From positions 67,405,501 through 67,469,500 of the forward strand of contig CP136896.1 in assembly GCA_034359265.1 (NCBI GenBank): a stretch of 64,000 bases of DNA. Direction: 5' to 3'. Both the position numbers and the translations under genes were made by a program. A model generated the notes under the pieces. The model ran no database searches. It was not told where the DNA came from and saw nothing but the letters and a program-made list of their open reading frames with translations. This DNA is from Canna indica (Eukaryota > Streptophyta > Magnoliopsida > Zingiberales > Cannaceae). Positions 24,557 to 37,164 of this stretch are shown here, piece after piece. The first letter of the stretch is position 1. Each line of letters starts with the position of its first letter.

Positions 24557-26676
24557 CCTATATTATATTGACCTAATTTTAGTAGTAGTAAATCTATCAA
24601 ATTTTATTAAGTATTACTCGATTTGGTTCAATATCGAGAGTATATAGTGTGATGCGTTGGTTAATACATAGGGCTAAATGGATGTATTAATTATTATTAA
24701 TTTAAGCTTAAATATTTTAATTATGATGATGATTTGAGCATATAAAATTGATATACTAATTATCCTATCAAATGGATACATTGATCAACATGACCTTTTA
24801 CAAACTTTAACGGGGGACTACGTCGAATGATCGAAGAGCTATAGTTAAAGTATGAATAATTCATCATATATAATGTAAATAATTTTGTTTTTAAGGCTAA
24901 ATTCGTGTAATCGTGTTAGGTATCAATGAGTAGATTTTTTAATAGTAACTATCTAAATACATTGTAAAGCATTTATCTCGTTGCATCACCGAGCGTAAGA
25001 ATTCCTACAAAAAAAAAAATCATTTTTAGTGTGAGAAAAGTCAAATAATCTATTCCTTCCAGATTTCAAGCAGTACATTAATTCCCACGTTTCAACGCCT
25101 AAGTTTTCTAGGTCTCCCAATGGGAACTTGTGCCGACTCTAGGGTTTGGTTTCTTTGTAAAGGAAAAACATTTTAACTTTCAATTTTACATATTAATTTG
25201 TTCCAATCCAATTTTAAATATTTTGTTTCTATTTCAACCTTTTTCATTTGAAATTTTAATAGAGAATATCAGAAAATTTACACATCATGTATCCATGAGA
25301 TCAAATATTCCATGAAACTTAAAATAATGATTTATGAACCCTATAGATTGCAAATCTTTTGAGTTCTATTTAGTTGGGTATCACATTAGAATTTTTGTTA
25401 ATTATATTCTTTCTTAAACTCTTTCTAACTAAGTGATAGTTTTTATTGCCAACATTAAGTAGTACAATTTGTGATAATATTTTATATATATTTTAAATAA
25501 TTAAGATTTAAATATTAGTATGATCATGTATTACGATTTTTTATTTTTGTAAAAAAAAAGTGATAGTTTCTATTAAAATTTTAGAAGACATCTTTAAAAT
25601 GAAGAAAACAAATATATTAAAAAGAACTCTTATTAATTAATATCACTTCTAAATGGAATGAGAAAGTCAAAGGGTATATCACTTTATATATAGTACTTAA
25701 TATATTTCAAATTTCAACGCCTAAGTTTTGTAGGTAGCTGGCTGCCTGGCTCCCAATGGAAAACTTATGCCGACTATTATAAATATAATAATAATTCATT
25801 TATTTAAAGGAAAGAAGAGTCTAATTAATATTAGTGTAATTATTTCTTTTTACATATGCAGGTTCCTCTTCGTTTTTACTAATAATATATGTGCATATAG
25901 ATATAGTAGAATTAGGTGATTTTATTATTTGAAAAGCATTTTTATTATAGTATTTTTGGATTTTTATATAATTTAAATTAATACTTTTATTTTCACATAC
26001 TAATTTTTTTATAAAATAATTTTGTCAACACGTGGTGTCAGTTTAGATCATGGGATATATAATAAGATTTTAGATTAGAATAATAGAAAAAATAATAATT
26101 ATTTAAATATACCTTAAATTTTAAAAAAAATTATAAATCTATCCAATTATTTTATTTTGCTCAAATTGTATCATACACTATTATATTTATGTCAATTAAA
26201 TTCCCTCGTCAATTATTAGGCGATATCTCCATAAAAATGATGACGTGATTATTGACGTGGACAAAATAATAATTTTTTATATTAAAATATCTAATATACT
26301 ACATCGTTATTATTTTGTTCCTAATATTGCTAATAAACTTTAATATTTAAAGTTTTAATATAAAATTTTAAATATTATTAAAAATATCAATATATATTAA
26401 TCAAGTTCCATTAATTAACACAACGTTTAATATACTCTCCAATAATATTAAACTAAAGTACTTTTAAAAATGACTAAATATCTTGTGTTCCTACTTTTTT
26501 AGGTAAAATACATGTAATCTATTCAACGTGTGATGGCTATTGGATTCTTTGATGATTAAACAAGTTGTAGGCTCAAACAAAATTAGTTTTTCTCTAACTT
26601 CCAAATAATACAATTTAATCCTTAAACGGGGCAGCTTAGAAAACACACTATTTTAAGGGGGTGACAATAACAAAAT
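24557..26676. other. AT-rich intergenic DNA
   Basis: No gene seen. At about 26150-26240 lies a diverged copy of a dispersed sequence (CAAATTGTATCATACACTAT) also found near 4650 and related to the foldback arms at 10.9 kb. Confidence 0.45.
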
Positions 26677-27190
26677 TAAGGGTGATAATTTTATCTGTAT
26701 CTACTAATTAAAAATTGCATTTGTGTCGTATCAAATTTATATCTGCAAGTAAAAACGAATATGGATACGAATATGAATCTAAAAAATTTATATTCGCGCG
26801 GATACGATATGGATACAAATATAATTGTGGATCTTCATCGTACCCGCACCGTATCCGCATCGCCTATCCGCGTTTTTGAATTACTATTTTGCATATATAA
26901 GTTATTAACATATATAATGGCTCTATGGTAATTTCATGTCAAGTATATATTAAATTATGGATCAATAAATGTGTAATTTATTAATTAAATATATTGTTTT
27001 AATATTTTTTATTAAATATGATGCGAATGCAGATGTGGTGCGAATATTCGTATTTAAAATGGTGTTGATATGGATATTCATATTCATATTCGTAGCGGAT
27101 ATATGATGTGGATACGAATGTCCGAATATTAGGTACAGTACGGATATGAATAATGCGATATTCGCATCATATTCGATTCGTTACCACCCC
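26677..27190. repeat. Mini-TIR element with minisatellite body (copy 3)
   Basis: The left end TTAAGGGTGATAATTTTATC and right end CGTTACCACCCC are roughly inverted (AAGGGTGATAA against GGGGTGGTAA). The body is built of GGATACGAATATG words and their complements at both ends with an AT-rich centre. Target duplication not clear. Confidence 0.5.
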
Positions 27191-29980
27191 AAAACGAAAC
27201 CCTTGATCGATCATGAATTATAAGAAAGACATAAATTAATGTTAGATTAATTTAATTGTTCGAACTAATTATTAATTAATTTTTCTGCCACCTTATTCTA
27301 AATGAAACAGTAGAATGTCAATTATTTGAGACAAACTTTTTTGTAGATTTGATGGTTGTGACCATCTTTTGGGAGCAAAATAATGCTCCAAATGTTTCAA
27401 CCTAGAAGTACTTCTTTTTCAAGGACAAAAGTACAAAAAGTGCTTTTTACCTAAATTTATATTTTGCATGTAAAGATATTATTTTTAATTATGTTTATAT
27501 TAAATAAATTAAATAACAATTAATTTTAGATTAATAAATATAGAAAAAGTAAAAGGTTTCGGGTACGTTTTTGACCCAATTGATTTCGACATTGAATCAA
27601 TGTGAGTCCAAATTGGCTCAAATTAATCAGTGGAACCAAACCGACATGCAATCAACGGATTCTTCATTTTTGTAGTCACGTGCCCGACGAATCACATGAT
27701 TCTAAATTCTAATGATTTCCACCAACCCAAATCCACGTGCATATTTTTCTCTTCATTTTTTTAAAATTAGGTAATTAAGTGGTCATTTTGGTAGAGACGT
27801 GTAATTAATTAAGTTCACAGCCTTATGATTATAATAATACAGCATTCGAATAATTGAGCCAACTAATCATTCTTCGTCCCATTTAATTGCCATCCAATCA
27901 ATCAATCATTCTGTCCTTAATCAATATTCATCGTAGTGAAAAGATCAATCATTCAATTAATCCAAGAGGTCCCACCAAACCAATTAATTAACCACACTTG
28001 TTATGAATAGTTAATGTATAAATTGGATTGGATTAGTTTTTTGAGTCCATTTGAAGTAGGTCTAGAAGCACTCGTAATCATGAATTATACTCAAGTTAAG
28101 TTAAACAACTCAATCCGATGACTTCATCCAACCATGCAAGGATATTTATGTTCTCATTAATTATAAAAAATTCGTCAATTATGTGTTTGATATCTCCGAG
28201 ATCAACATCGATTTATTATGAACACATCACTACAATGCTCCCATCATTCTGCACTATATACAGATAGATGCTTTTTAGATACATCTAAATTTTAATTTTT
28301 ATTATTCATATCTGAAATTCGTTCTTATTTGAACATCAAAATGTCTTTTGTAAGTCTCCGTCGGAGTCGCACCTAATCAGGAGACGCGCAAAATCGCATC
28401 ACCTCAATTTCAAACAAAAACATAAACAATCTTCAAATAAAATATAATTGTGATTTTCTTCTTTTTAAATACTTTTTAATCGTATCATATCCTATATAAG
28501 GAAGATTACCAAATATAATCAAGAAAGGAGAAAAGACATTAAACGATCACAGTGAAGATCGAACTTCATTTTTGCTCACTGGCTATTTATAAAAAATGTT
28601 AAGTCACTGTGCTCTAGTGGATTCTCAATTTCAAATTCAGATTGATTTAAGTCAAAATTGGGTCAAGATGTTCGAATAATCAAAATTCCTTAAAAAGACA
28701 TATTGAATGATTGGATTATGCCAAACTGGAAATTGGTAAAAGTTGGACTTCCCATTTTCCTGCCTGGAATGCAAGTGCTTATAATCAAAGAAAATTGCAG
28801 GACTGAACAAAAGTTTTTAAAAACGAACAATATTTATATTGAAAGAGTTTGACTGTATCTTTCTAATAATCAATCTAATAATTTTTTTAATTACTGGCAA
28901 TGATATAAATAATAATTTTATTAATAAATACTTTATTTTACGTGAATATTAAAAAAATTATTAGGCATATGAATTAAAATAATTTAGAATAATTTAACAT
29001 TTTTCATATTAAAAATATATAATCTAGCGCACTTGTCCTTCCTACTTAATTCCTAGGATATTTAAAAGTCACACTAGATTGATTCGCCAGTTTCATGTAC
29101 TTTTGACCGCTTTCAATGATGCATGCTACTTATTTGGTTCATCGGATTCTTGTCAATTCATGTAAGAATTATTTGTTCACATTATTAAATAAATAAATAT
29201 GATTTGTAATAATATATATCCTATCTAAAATATAGTATGCTGACAAATTCAAGATAAAAGAAAAATTGTCTATTACTTTTAATATAAGCAACAATATTTT
29301 AAACCTGAAAAAATATATTAAAATAATCGTTATATTTCTCACAAGTACTAAAATACTTTTATTTATTTTTTATCAAAAATATTTTTCACGTAATGAAATT
29401 TGGCACATATATGAACTTATATGTAAACAACGTTAATGAATGAATAATAGAACTAACGTGATTGATGATTTGAACACGTGACTTGCACAAGTTAGCAACA
29501 CATCACATGAACATGTCGATAAGGGATCCCACCACTATTTTTATTTTATTTTTTATATATCTTGAGATATATATAACGAGAGAGATAAGAATTATGAATA
29601 AAATGAGTTAATACACTGACATCCATTTTAATTAATATATGTCAAAGTAAGGCAAAGGAGATCGACATACCTAACAACACCTACGATGCAAGAGTATTAA
29701 CATCATGCATTTATTATCAAGTATTTGACAATAATAACGTGACAATATATATGAGATAGCAATTGACCTATTCAAGGTGTATCCATACAGAATTTTAGGA
29801 GTCATTCTCGTCGAATATCTTGATTTGATCTACAAAATAGGCACGACAAATACAAATATACTTCTTATGTTTTAACTTCATACACACCATCTCGAATTTT
29901 CACTCTTAGAATATCATCGATCTCGTGCGAGAATAATATGCACTATAATTAAATATATATACTAACACATATATTAACTA
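27191..29980. other. AT-rich intergenic DNA
   Basis: I saw no coding or RNA gene and no complete transposon. A short GC-rich patch near 28360-28400 carries a small palindrome-like GTCTCCG...GGAGAC. Confidence 0.45.
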
Positions 29981-30039
29981 ATATTTTAATAAAATATTTA
30001 ATTAATACCCATTTTATTTTTGGATGAATTAAATATTTC

Positions 30040-30490
30040 CCTTCTTCCTTCCGCGCGCATCCGACGGGCGGCGCGCGGCTGACCAAATCCACCGAACTCC
30101 GTACGTCTCTCTCGCACACGCTCCCCCCACCCCTCTTAAATAAATAAACTCGCCCAGTGACGCCGCCGTCGACCACCGCGCGCAAAGCAGCACCACACAC
30201 GCCTTCCCGAGCTGTGCCTTGCAAGCGTGGGAAAGAGACAATGAAGGCGCGACAGCGAGAGCCGGCCCGCCCGGCCGTCACCGACCCATGCATTGCACGC
30301 CACAGTCACGTGCCAGGAAAGCGATCACACCATGTGACGACGATGTTTTTAAGAGGAAGCATATGTACACGGAGAAGAAAGGCATGACGTTCGCGGGCGA
30401 GAAACGACGCGATCCGCCACGGACGAGGAGGAGAGGAAAAAGTAGCGGATCTAATACAGTAGTGCTTGTAAGAGTGGAGACGAAGCATGC
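30040..30490. other. Isolated GC-rich island with TATA-like box
   Basis: This is a sharp rise in G+C in AT-rich DNA. CCCTCTTAAATAAATAAACT near 30130 could be a plus-strand TATA element. Open frames exist on both strands (for example 30241-30387 plus, 29949-30293 minus) but none has a recognised domain. It could be a promoter/first exon of an unrecognised gene, a non-coding transcript, or transposon-borne host DNA. The LINE at 30.7 kb follows directly. Confidence 0.35.
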
Positions 30491-30689
30491 GTGCGGCACG
30501 TGGAAAGAAGCTTGCATGTTGTTATCGGGGAATCATTTTATTTTGAGGATATTGTTTTATATATATTATTTACTCCGCGTGCAGCAGCAGATTTCTTCAC
30601 GTTTTCCTGAAAGGAAGATGCAGAGATGGTACAAGGGGACAGATTGATGACGGTAATATTTAATTTGGAAAAATTTGCAGGTCGACGGT

Positions 30690-33152
30690 GAATAAATTTT
30701 GCCTTTCAAGTAGATGTCCTTGTGACTCTAGAAGTAATTGGATTGACTAGAAGTTTTATATATATTACCTTGTCACGGTAAAATTTTATCCTGATAATTT
30801 TTTTGATAATCTTTCTTGGGATACTGTAGTTTGCTGTTCTTAATGTTTTTAACTTTTCTCCGTTAATTAAATTAGAGCATGTATTAATGGAAATATCTCT
30901 TCTTCTTTTTTCCTCTGACAAGAAGGTTAGACAAGATGATCATTTTTCTCCCTATCTTTATATTATGATTGCTCAGACTCTCACTAATCTGTTGAACAAG
31001 ACTGTTACTGATAAACTTATTATCTCATTCAAGCTGAAGAATTTTTTTCAATTATCGCATTTGATGTTTGCTGATGATGTTCTATTAGTTTTCAAAGCTA
31101 ACAAACAAGGGATTGCTGCTATTAAGAACATATTGACCACTTATGAAAGTTTAACTCGCCAAATTGTGAACCTAAATAAGTCCAATATATTTTTCCTAAG
31201 CATGCTCCTGCTCATTTTAAACATTATGTATGTTATGTTCTTAACATGAAATCTGGGTTATTTTCTTTCAAATATCTAGATGCTGTGATTTCACCTAGAA
31301 GAGCTCATAGGCAAGCCTATAATCATGTCTTAGAAAATATTCAAACCAAAATTGGCAGTTGGCAGAATAATTTTCTTTCTCAGGTTGGTAAAATCACCTT
31401 AGTGAATTTTGTTCTCAGCTCTATTCCTATCCACACTCTGTCTGTTTCCTAGATTTCTAGCAAAATAATTGAGGAAATCCATTCTAAGATAAGGAATTTT
31501 ATCTGGGCTTTCAAAGTAGACTCTAGAGGTCTCCACTTGATCTTCTAGGATACTCTCACATTATCCAAAATATTAGGTGGACTTGGAATTCAGGATTTGC
31601 ACTTAAAATCTATTTCATTACAACTTAGACACATATATGCTTATTTGGATAATCATGCTTCCTTGTGGGTCAGCTTGGTTAAAGCCAAGTATCATATTTT
31701 TTCTCAATCTTCAATTATTATCCCAAGAAAATGTGCAAGAAGTTGGAAGCTTTTTCTGAATGCATTCTCGATTTTAAGATTTGGTTTTCAAAAGAATGTT
31801 GGGTCTGATGTTTCTACAAGTTTGATTCATGAATCTTGGTGTAATGAGTTTCCTCTTATTTTGAAACCTACTTTTATTAATGCTCAAGTTGATTTAAGCT
31901 GGGTCAAGGTAGATTCTTTAATATGTAATAACAGTTGGAATGATGAAATTGGTTTGCAATATTTCCATCCATATCTTTGGGAATCCATTAACAAAATTTG
32001 GTTGCCCCTCAATCCCGATGATGATAATTGGGTGTGGATCCATGAGGCAAATGGGCTAGTTACCACTGGTTCTGCCTATTCATATCTTAGAAGCCGAAGC
32101 CTTTTGGTTGACAGCAGTAACCTTCCTTGGACCATCTTATGGGACCTTAAACTCTTTCCAAAAAATTTAATCTTTCTTTGAAAATTTCTTCATGGTAAGC
32201 TTTCAACCAGATTCTATTTTAATAGGATTGGTATCAATACAAACAGTGAGTGCCCCTTTTGTCAGGATCCTACCAAGGCTGAAACCATTAATCATCTTTT
32301 CTTTGAATGCACCTTCACCTCTAGTGTTTGGTCTCTCCTGGAATCCAAAACTGGGTTACTTCTATCAGATAGGTCCTCCTAGCTCAATGGGGGTTGGTTG
32401 TTAATTCCTAATCTAAAAAATGATCCTTTTTCCTTACGAGTTGTTATTGTTGTCACTCTATGGCTCTCCTGACACACTAAGAATGAATGGGTTTACCTCG
32501 TTAGGCAGCTTTCTTCTTTTGCCTTAATGACCAAAATTCTCGCATTCATTGCGCAGATAAACAACCCTAAAATGCCTGAGGGAACCAATCAATCAAATCT
32601 TGTGGGCCAACTTGAATTTACTTGGATTCCTCCTGATATGGACTTCATTAAGATAAATTGTGATGACTCGTGGTCTATTTTTCATGCAGGAATTGGAGCT
32701 GTTGCCCGAGATCATATGGGTCACGTACTGCTTATTCTCCTTTAGTACTTATTTGGTGGACCTCTCTTCTCCTGTGATGGCTGAAGCTCAAGTTATATTG
32801 CATTTCCTTAATGCTGCTTTTTATAGATCAGTTCCAAAAATAATCGTGGAATCAGATTCAAAATTAGTTGTTGAAGCAATAAACGGTCTCTGTCAAATTC
32901 CTTCAAAGCTAAAGGCTTTAGTGAAGCAGATCAAGACTTTGGAAAGAAATTTCATAAGTTATAAATTTCAATTCTGCACACGTTCTTGTAATAAAGCAGC
33001 CCACTAGACTGCAAATAAAATTAGACAACTTAGGGAGTCCAATGTATGGACTTCCAGTAGACCGCTTGAGCTTGATGTAATCCTGATTTAGGATTTTTCT
33101 GTTAGTATGCAATAAATTTTAGTTCCTTTTGATAAAAATAAATAAATAAATA
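30690..33152 (+). mobile_element. 5'-truncated L1-type LINE (RT, zf-RVT, RNase H)
   Basis: The copy starts inside the reverse transcriptase (NVFNFSPL..., VRQDDHFSPYLY, then the catalytic SHLMFADDVLLVF near 31070, i.e. the FADD box). It continues through NIQTKIGSWQNNFLSQVGKI. Near 32170-32350 the zf-RVT domain is read (NSECPFCQDPTKAETINHLF). RNase H follows from 32600 (FIKINCDDSW, IVESDSKLVVEAINGLCQIP, CTRSCNKAAH) and ends at a stop near 33090. The 3' end is an A-rich tail with AAATAAATAAATAA to about 33152. Several stops and frameshifts make it inactive. Confidence 0.85.
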
Positions 33153-33192
33153 ATTATTCACTATCAATTACTAGCTATCATCGATCAACTAC

Positions 33193-33364
33193 TACTGGAT
33201 ATAACTTATCCAAATTGGTCCTCCAAACAATAATAATTAATTATAATGGGTCATTTGCAAGGATTGTGTGTATTAATTAACTTATGTGTTAAGATTTTGA
33301 AGTGATCCTATATATTTAATATTTACTTTTTTATAGGTCGGTATGGTTTTCTTCTGTTATAATT
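33193..33364. repeat. Left copy of ~170-bp direct repeat flanking a CACTA-like element
   Basis: The segment runs from TACTGGATATAACTTATCC to TTCTTCTGTTATAATT and is repeated at 35268-35433 with small differences. It lies immediately left of the CACTA subterminal region. It is far longer than the 3-bp CACTA target duplication. Confidence 0.75.
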
Positions 33365-33864
33365 GCGTCAAAAAGTGGTTATTTTCGACAGTCAATATAG
33401 TCAAAAGTGATCGAAAGTTGATCAAAATCATTGATTTACCGACCAAATCTCGACTGGTTACCGACGCCAATATTTGCGTCGGTAAAACCTTGGTCGAAAC
33501 GAGCACCGACAAACTATCGACAAAAAATATTATCGATAATTATCGACCAAGATTTTAATCGAAAAATTGTCGGTAGTTCCTCGGTAAATACCGACCAAAG
33601 TTTTGTCGGTAGTTCCTCGGTAAATACCGACTATAAATACTATCGAAAACATGGTCGATAATTACCGACTACTTTCCTACCATATTCCATTCGGAAAGTG
33701 GTCGGTAATTTTCGACGACATGTCATTAAAACTCTGTTGAAAACTTAATATTGAAAAGTGGTGATCCAAGCCGTGCCCGAAGCAATTCCAATTTTTTTTC
33801 CTATTAATTATATGTGAAAAATTGGATATGAATTATAAGATTTTAAATTGTAGATTACTGTATC

Positions 33865-34494
33865 TCAGCACGAGTACAAAGAGAAGGAGCCCTTCTTGCG
33901 CGAGACCCGTGAAGGTGAAACTGAACCAGGAAGAAACTTTCCGCCGTATGGGGCAACCGTGGTGCCAGGTGAAGGAGCTCCAGCTGCGACTAGCGAGCTG
34001 CCCGCCGAAGGGAAGAAGGTGTTGGAGGCACATTCCTTCCGCACAATTGCGCCGCAGAGCGCAGGGTTGTCAGCAAAGACTGATGAATCGAAAGAGGCAA
34101 GCACGTCGGTGATAGGGACAACGCCGGAGAGGTCTTTGCCGGAAACGTTGAAACTCCTAAGGGAGGACTGGTTGAAGGCGGGGATGGAACCGTTGAATCG
34201 ATTGTCCTCGAGGCGGAGGGAGACGAGGTCGGGGAGTGACGTGAGGGCCGGGGGTAAGGGACCGGTAAGGCGATTGTGGGAGAGATCGAGCACGCGGAGG
34301 TCGCAGACGAAAAGGAGGGCGTCGGGGAAGGGGCCAGAGAAGAGGTTGCGATAGAGGAACAGAGCCCGGAGGCTGCGGAGGAAGGCGTTGTGTCGGCCCT
34401 CGTCAGGAGGAGGAGGACGGCGCAGGATCGGCGTGTGCCCCGTGAGGAGCAGGATCGGCGTGGGGACGAGGAGGACGGCGCAGAGGAGCATCAC
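33865..34494 (-). pseudogene. Captured LRR receptor-like kinase ectodomain fragment
   Basis: The minus strand reads LRR repeats: SLRALFLYRNLFSGPFPDAL, LRVLDLSHNRLTGPLPPAL, LVSLRLEDNRFNGSIP, then NQSSLRSFNVSGKDLSGVVP, and the post-LRR region DNPALCGAIVRKEC. The NQSSL...FNVS and NPxLCGxIVxKEC signatures match, from memory, the plant group of probable inactive receptor kinases around Arabidopsis At5g67200. The fragment lacks a credible start, the transmembrane segment and the kinase domain, and ends at a stop after KKGSFSLYSC. The first ~40 codons look rearranged. Base composition is much GC-richer than the host element. It lies between CACTA subterminal blocks, so transduplication by the element is the likely origin. 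Functional LRR-RLKs act at the plasma membrane; this piece cannot. Confidence 0.75.
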
Positions 34495-34622
34495 GATCCA
34501 CGACCGACGGATGGAAACATTCCACTAGCACCAGAGCGAAGCACCTCAGCGAGAAGAAGAAGAAGTGAAGAAGCAATATAATTAAATATAAAAATATAAT
34601 TATTTATTAAAAAAGAGAGAGC

Positions 34623-34680
34623 AGGAGGCGGGAGATTTCCCGCCTCCTACTTGGGCGAGCGCGCGTGCCACGCGCGCTCG
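34623..34680. repeat. Two adjacent perfect GC-rich hairpins
   Basis: Hairpin 1: arms 34623-34633 (AGGAGGCGGGA) and 34638-34648, loop GATT. Hairpin 2: arms 34656-34667 (CGAGCGCGCGTG) and 34669-34680, one-base loop. Both are perfect and 7 bp apart, inside the CACTA-like element. Confidence 0.8.
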
Positions 34681-35267
34681 GCCACTTACCCACCTCGTTT
34701 TTAATTTTTTTTTCAAAAAATATTTATAATTTTCCGACTCATTTTGGTCGAAAATTTTTGTCGGTAACTCTTTTCGACGCAAAGAGGTGTCGGAAATCTT
34801 AACAAAAAATTTCGACAACATCTTCTCGTCGAAAGTTGTGGTCGATAAATCCAATATTTTCATGTAGTATATGACCTTATTTATAATTTTCCGACCCAAT
34901 TTGCTGGAAAATTTATGTCGGTAATTCTTTTCGATGTCGAAAGTTGTCGGAACTTTAACGAAAATTTTCGACGATGGATTTTCGTCGAAAATTGTGGTCG
35001 ATAAGTTCAGTATAAAAATATGCCATTAATACTTCCGACGGATTTCCGACGAACTTGCGAGTACAAAGTCTGTCGAAAATTGTTTTCGACCAAATTTTCG
35101 ACGAAAGTTCATCGATAATAATATGATAATTTTTCGACATATTTTGGTCGAAAAGTTTTGTCTGTAACTCTTTCCGACGCGATGAGTCGTCGAAAATATA
35201 ACGAAAATTTTCGACAATATCTTCTCATCGGAAATTGTGGTCGATAAATCTAAATTTTCTTGTAGTG

Positions 35268-35433
35268 TACTGGATATAACTTATCCAAATAGGTCCTCAA
35301 AACAATAACAATTAATTAGAAATTTGCAAGGATTGTGTGTATTAATTAACTTATGTGTTAAGATTTTGAAAGTGATCTATATATTTAATATTTACTTTTT
35401 TATAGGTTGGTATGGTTTTCTTCTGTTATAATT
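35268..35433. repeat. Right copy of ~170-bp direct repeat
   Basis: Starts TACTGGATATAACTTATCC directly after the CACTA right end and matches 33193-33364 through TTCTTCTGTTATAATT. The two copies differ by a few substitutions and indels. Confidence 0.75.
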
Positions 35434-35646
35434 AAAACAAATAAGCCCACATCAACCTGCAAAGACTGTTATATTTTATAAAACTCAATAATTAAAAAAA
35501 ATACTGGGGAGATTAGAAAGGTCTACTCTGGATCAATAGGCTAACTGTTGGAAATATAGTATAAAACACTGTTGAAAGAATAATTTATCTATTTCTGTCC
35601 ATCTAAGGTTGCATATTATAAAAATACCAATGAGTGACAGGTGAGC

Positions 35647-36209
35647 TAGGGATGACAACGGTTCGATTAATTATATTTTTGGGAGTTAACCGAAATCAAA
35701 ATTGTTTTCCAAACCCGCTAACCGAAATCGAAACCGAAACCGGTCGGTTTCAAAAGTCTATATCCGAAACCGAAACCGGCTCGGTTTCGATTATCCGCGG
35801 ATAACCGAAATCGAATTTTTTGATTCGAATAGAACCAGTTATCCGTTTACTAATCGGTTAACCGGTAGTAAACGGATAACCAATTCAAAGATTAATAACA
35901 AAACCGATTTCGGATACCGGTTAACCGTAAAAAAACCGATAGTAAACGGATAACCGGTTCAAAGATTAATAACAAAACCGATTTCGGTTACCGGTTAATC
36001 GCAAAAAACCGATAACCGAAACCGAATATATAAATGGTTTCGGTTACCGGTTAACCGCGATCCGATAACCGAAATCGAATCGATTTTAAACGGTTTTTAA
36101 TTTTACTATCCGAAATCGAAACTGAACCGCAAATTCACTATCCAAAATCAAATTTTGCGGTTCGGTTAACCGGATAACCGCGGTTAACCGATTTGAATTG
36201 CCATCCCTA
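35647..36209. repeat. Mini-TIR element with minisatellite body (copy 4)
   Basis: The ends TAGGGATGACAA and TTGCCATCCCTA are an 11-of-12 inverted repeat. The body is made of CCGAAACCG / CGGTTAACCGG words running in both directions. Flanks GGTGAGC and GGTTGAG hint at a degenerate target duplication. Confidence 0.65.
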
Positions 36210-37039
36210 GGTTGAGTTGTAGCAAATAGTCGGTTCCTCAAGTGAATAACACACTATTAAAAGAATATTGACTAAGTTATATATATATATATATATATTA
36301 GAAAAATGAGCTTGATATTAGTTAAAATTAGATTGAGTTTGATTAATTATCACTTGTTTCAGCTATTTTTTTTATATTTTATGCTCACGTTACAATCCAT
36401 TTGTTCTCTTAGGAAGTCAAAAATGTTGCAAGCTTTCGTGTCTCATGCTTCAAGACGGCTCCGGTGATGACATATAAATATATACCCTCTAACGTTCAAA
36501 TAAGAGAAGATTTCAAATAATGTGTACGAACATAAGTAAAATTAACCGTTGATACCTTAATTCTATTATGTAACGTAGGATTTAGAGTTGAACTAATTAT
36601 ATAGAACGGGGAATTGAATATGAACCTCTCAAGTCATTTTAGTGGCAGTTGTAAAGCAATAGAGGCAACAATAAAGCCAGAGCACAAGTGTCGGCTGCTC
36701 ATCTTTTTTTCTTCACGTGGTTAATATATATAAGCTCAATGATGGGTTGCAGGGTCACCATCTCCCTCACACTCTCTTCCAATCATCTCCCGTTGATTTT
36801 TTTTCTCCATATCTGACCTATCTTAACTTGTTTTCTAATATTATACACTCATAGTTAATTTGTTTCAATGGATAGAATTAAATAAAATATGATATCAAAT
36901 AAGAGAGTATTGAATATATATTTTTTTAATTTGGTATATATCAAATATAATATCAAATTTATATTTTTCTAATCTTTTTCTTTTTAATTCATGCACTAAA
37001 CAAACAAAGAATATAAATTTATTTCTAATTTTATCCATT
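36210..37039. other. Intergenic DNA
   Basis: No gene seen. A G-box-like CACGTGG followed by TTAATATATATAAG at about 36715-36735 looks like a core promoter, but no open frame or RNA could be tied to it. Confidence 0.35.
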
Positions 37040-37125
37040 TCTCTCGAGATTTAAACTTGGGTTGGTGGAAGAGAAGTACTTTATCTTAACCACTCAAGCA
37101 AGTTATACCATGTGATACATATTTT
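37040..37125 (-). mobile_element. tRNA-derived SINE-like fragment
   Basis: On the minus strand TTGCTTGAGTGGTTAAGA resembles a box A and AAGTTTAAATCTC a degraded box B, spaced as in tRNA-derived SINEs. Confidence 0.35.
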
Positions 37126-37164
37126 TATTTTTATTTACTTCAATTATATTTTGGTTAATTCAAT

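Larger units (their letters stand above)
33365..35267. mobile_element. CACTA-like (Pack-type) non-autonomous element
   Basis: The right end reads TTTTCTTGTAGTG (35255-35267), the reverse of the CACTACAAGAAAA terminus of plant CACTA elements. Both flanks of the interior carry dense subterminal repeats of the GTCGGTAA / TTTTCGACGA type in both orientations (33365-33760 and 34725-35260). A second, degenerate end-like TTTTCATGTAGTA lies at about 34858-34870. No matching left CACTACAAG end was found; the left limit is set where the direct repeat stops. Between the subterminal blocks lies GC-rich DNA with a receptor-kinase fragment. No transposase is present. Confidence 0.65.
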
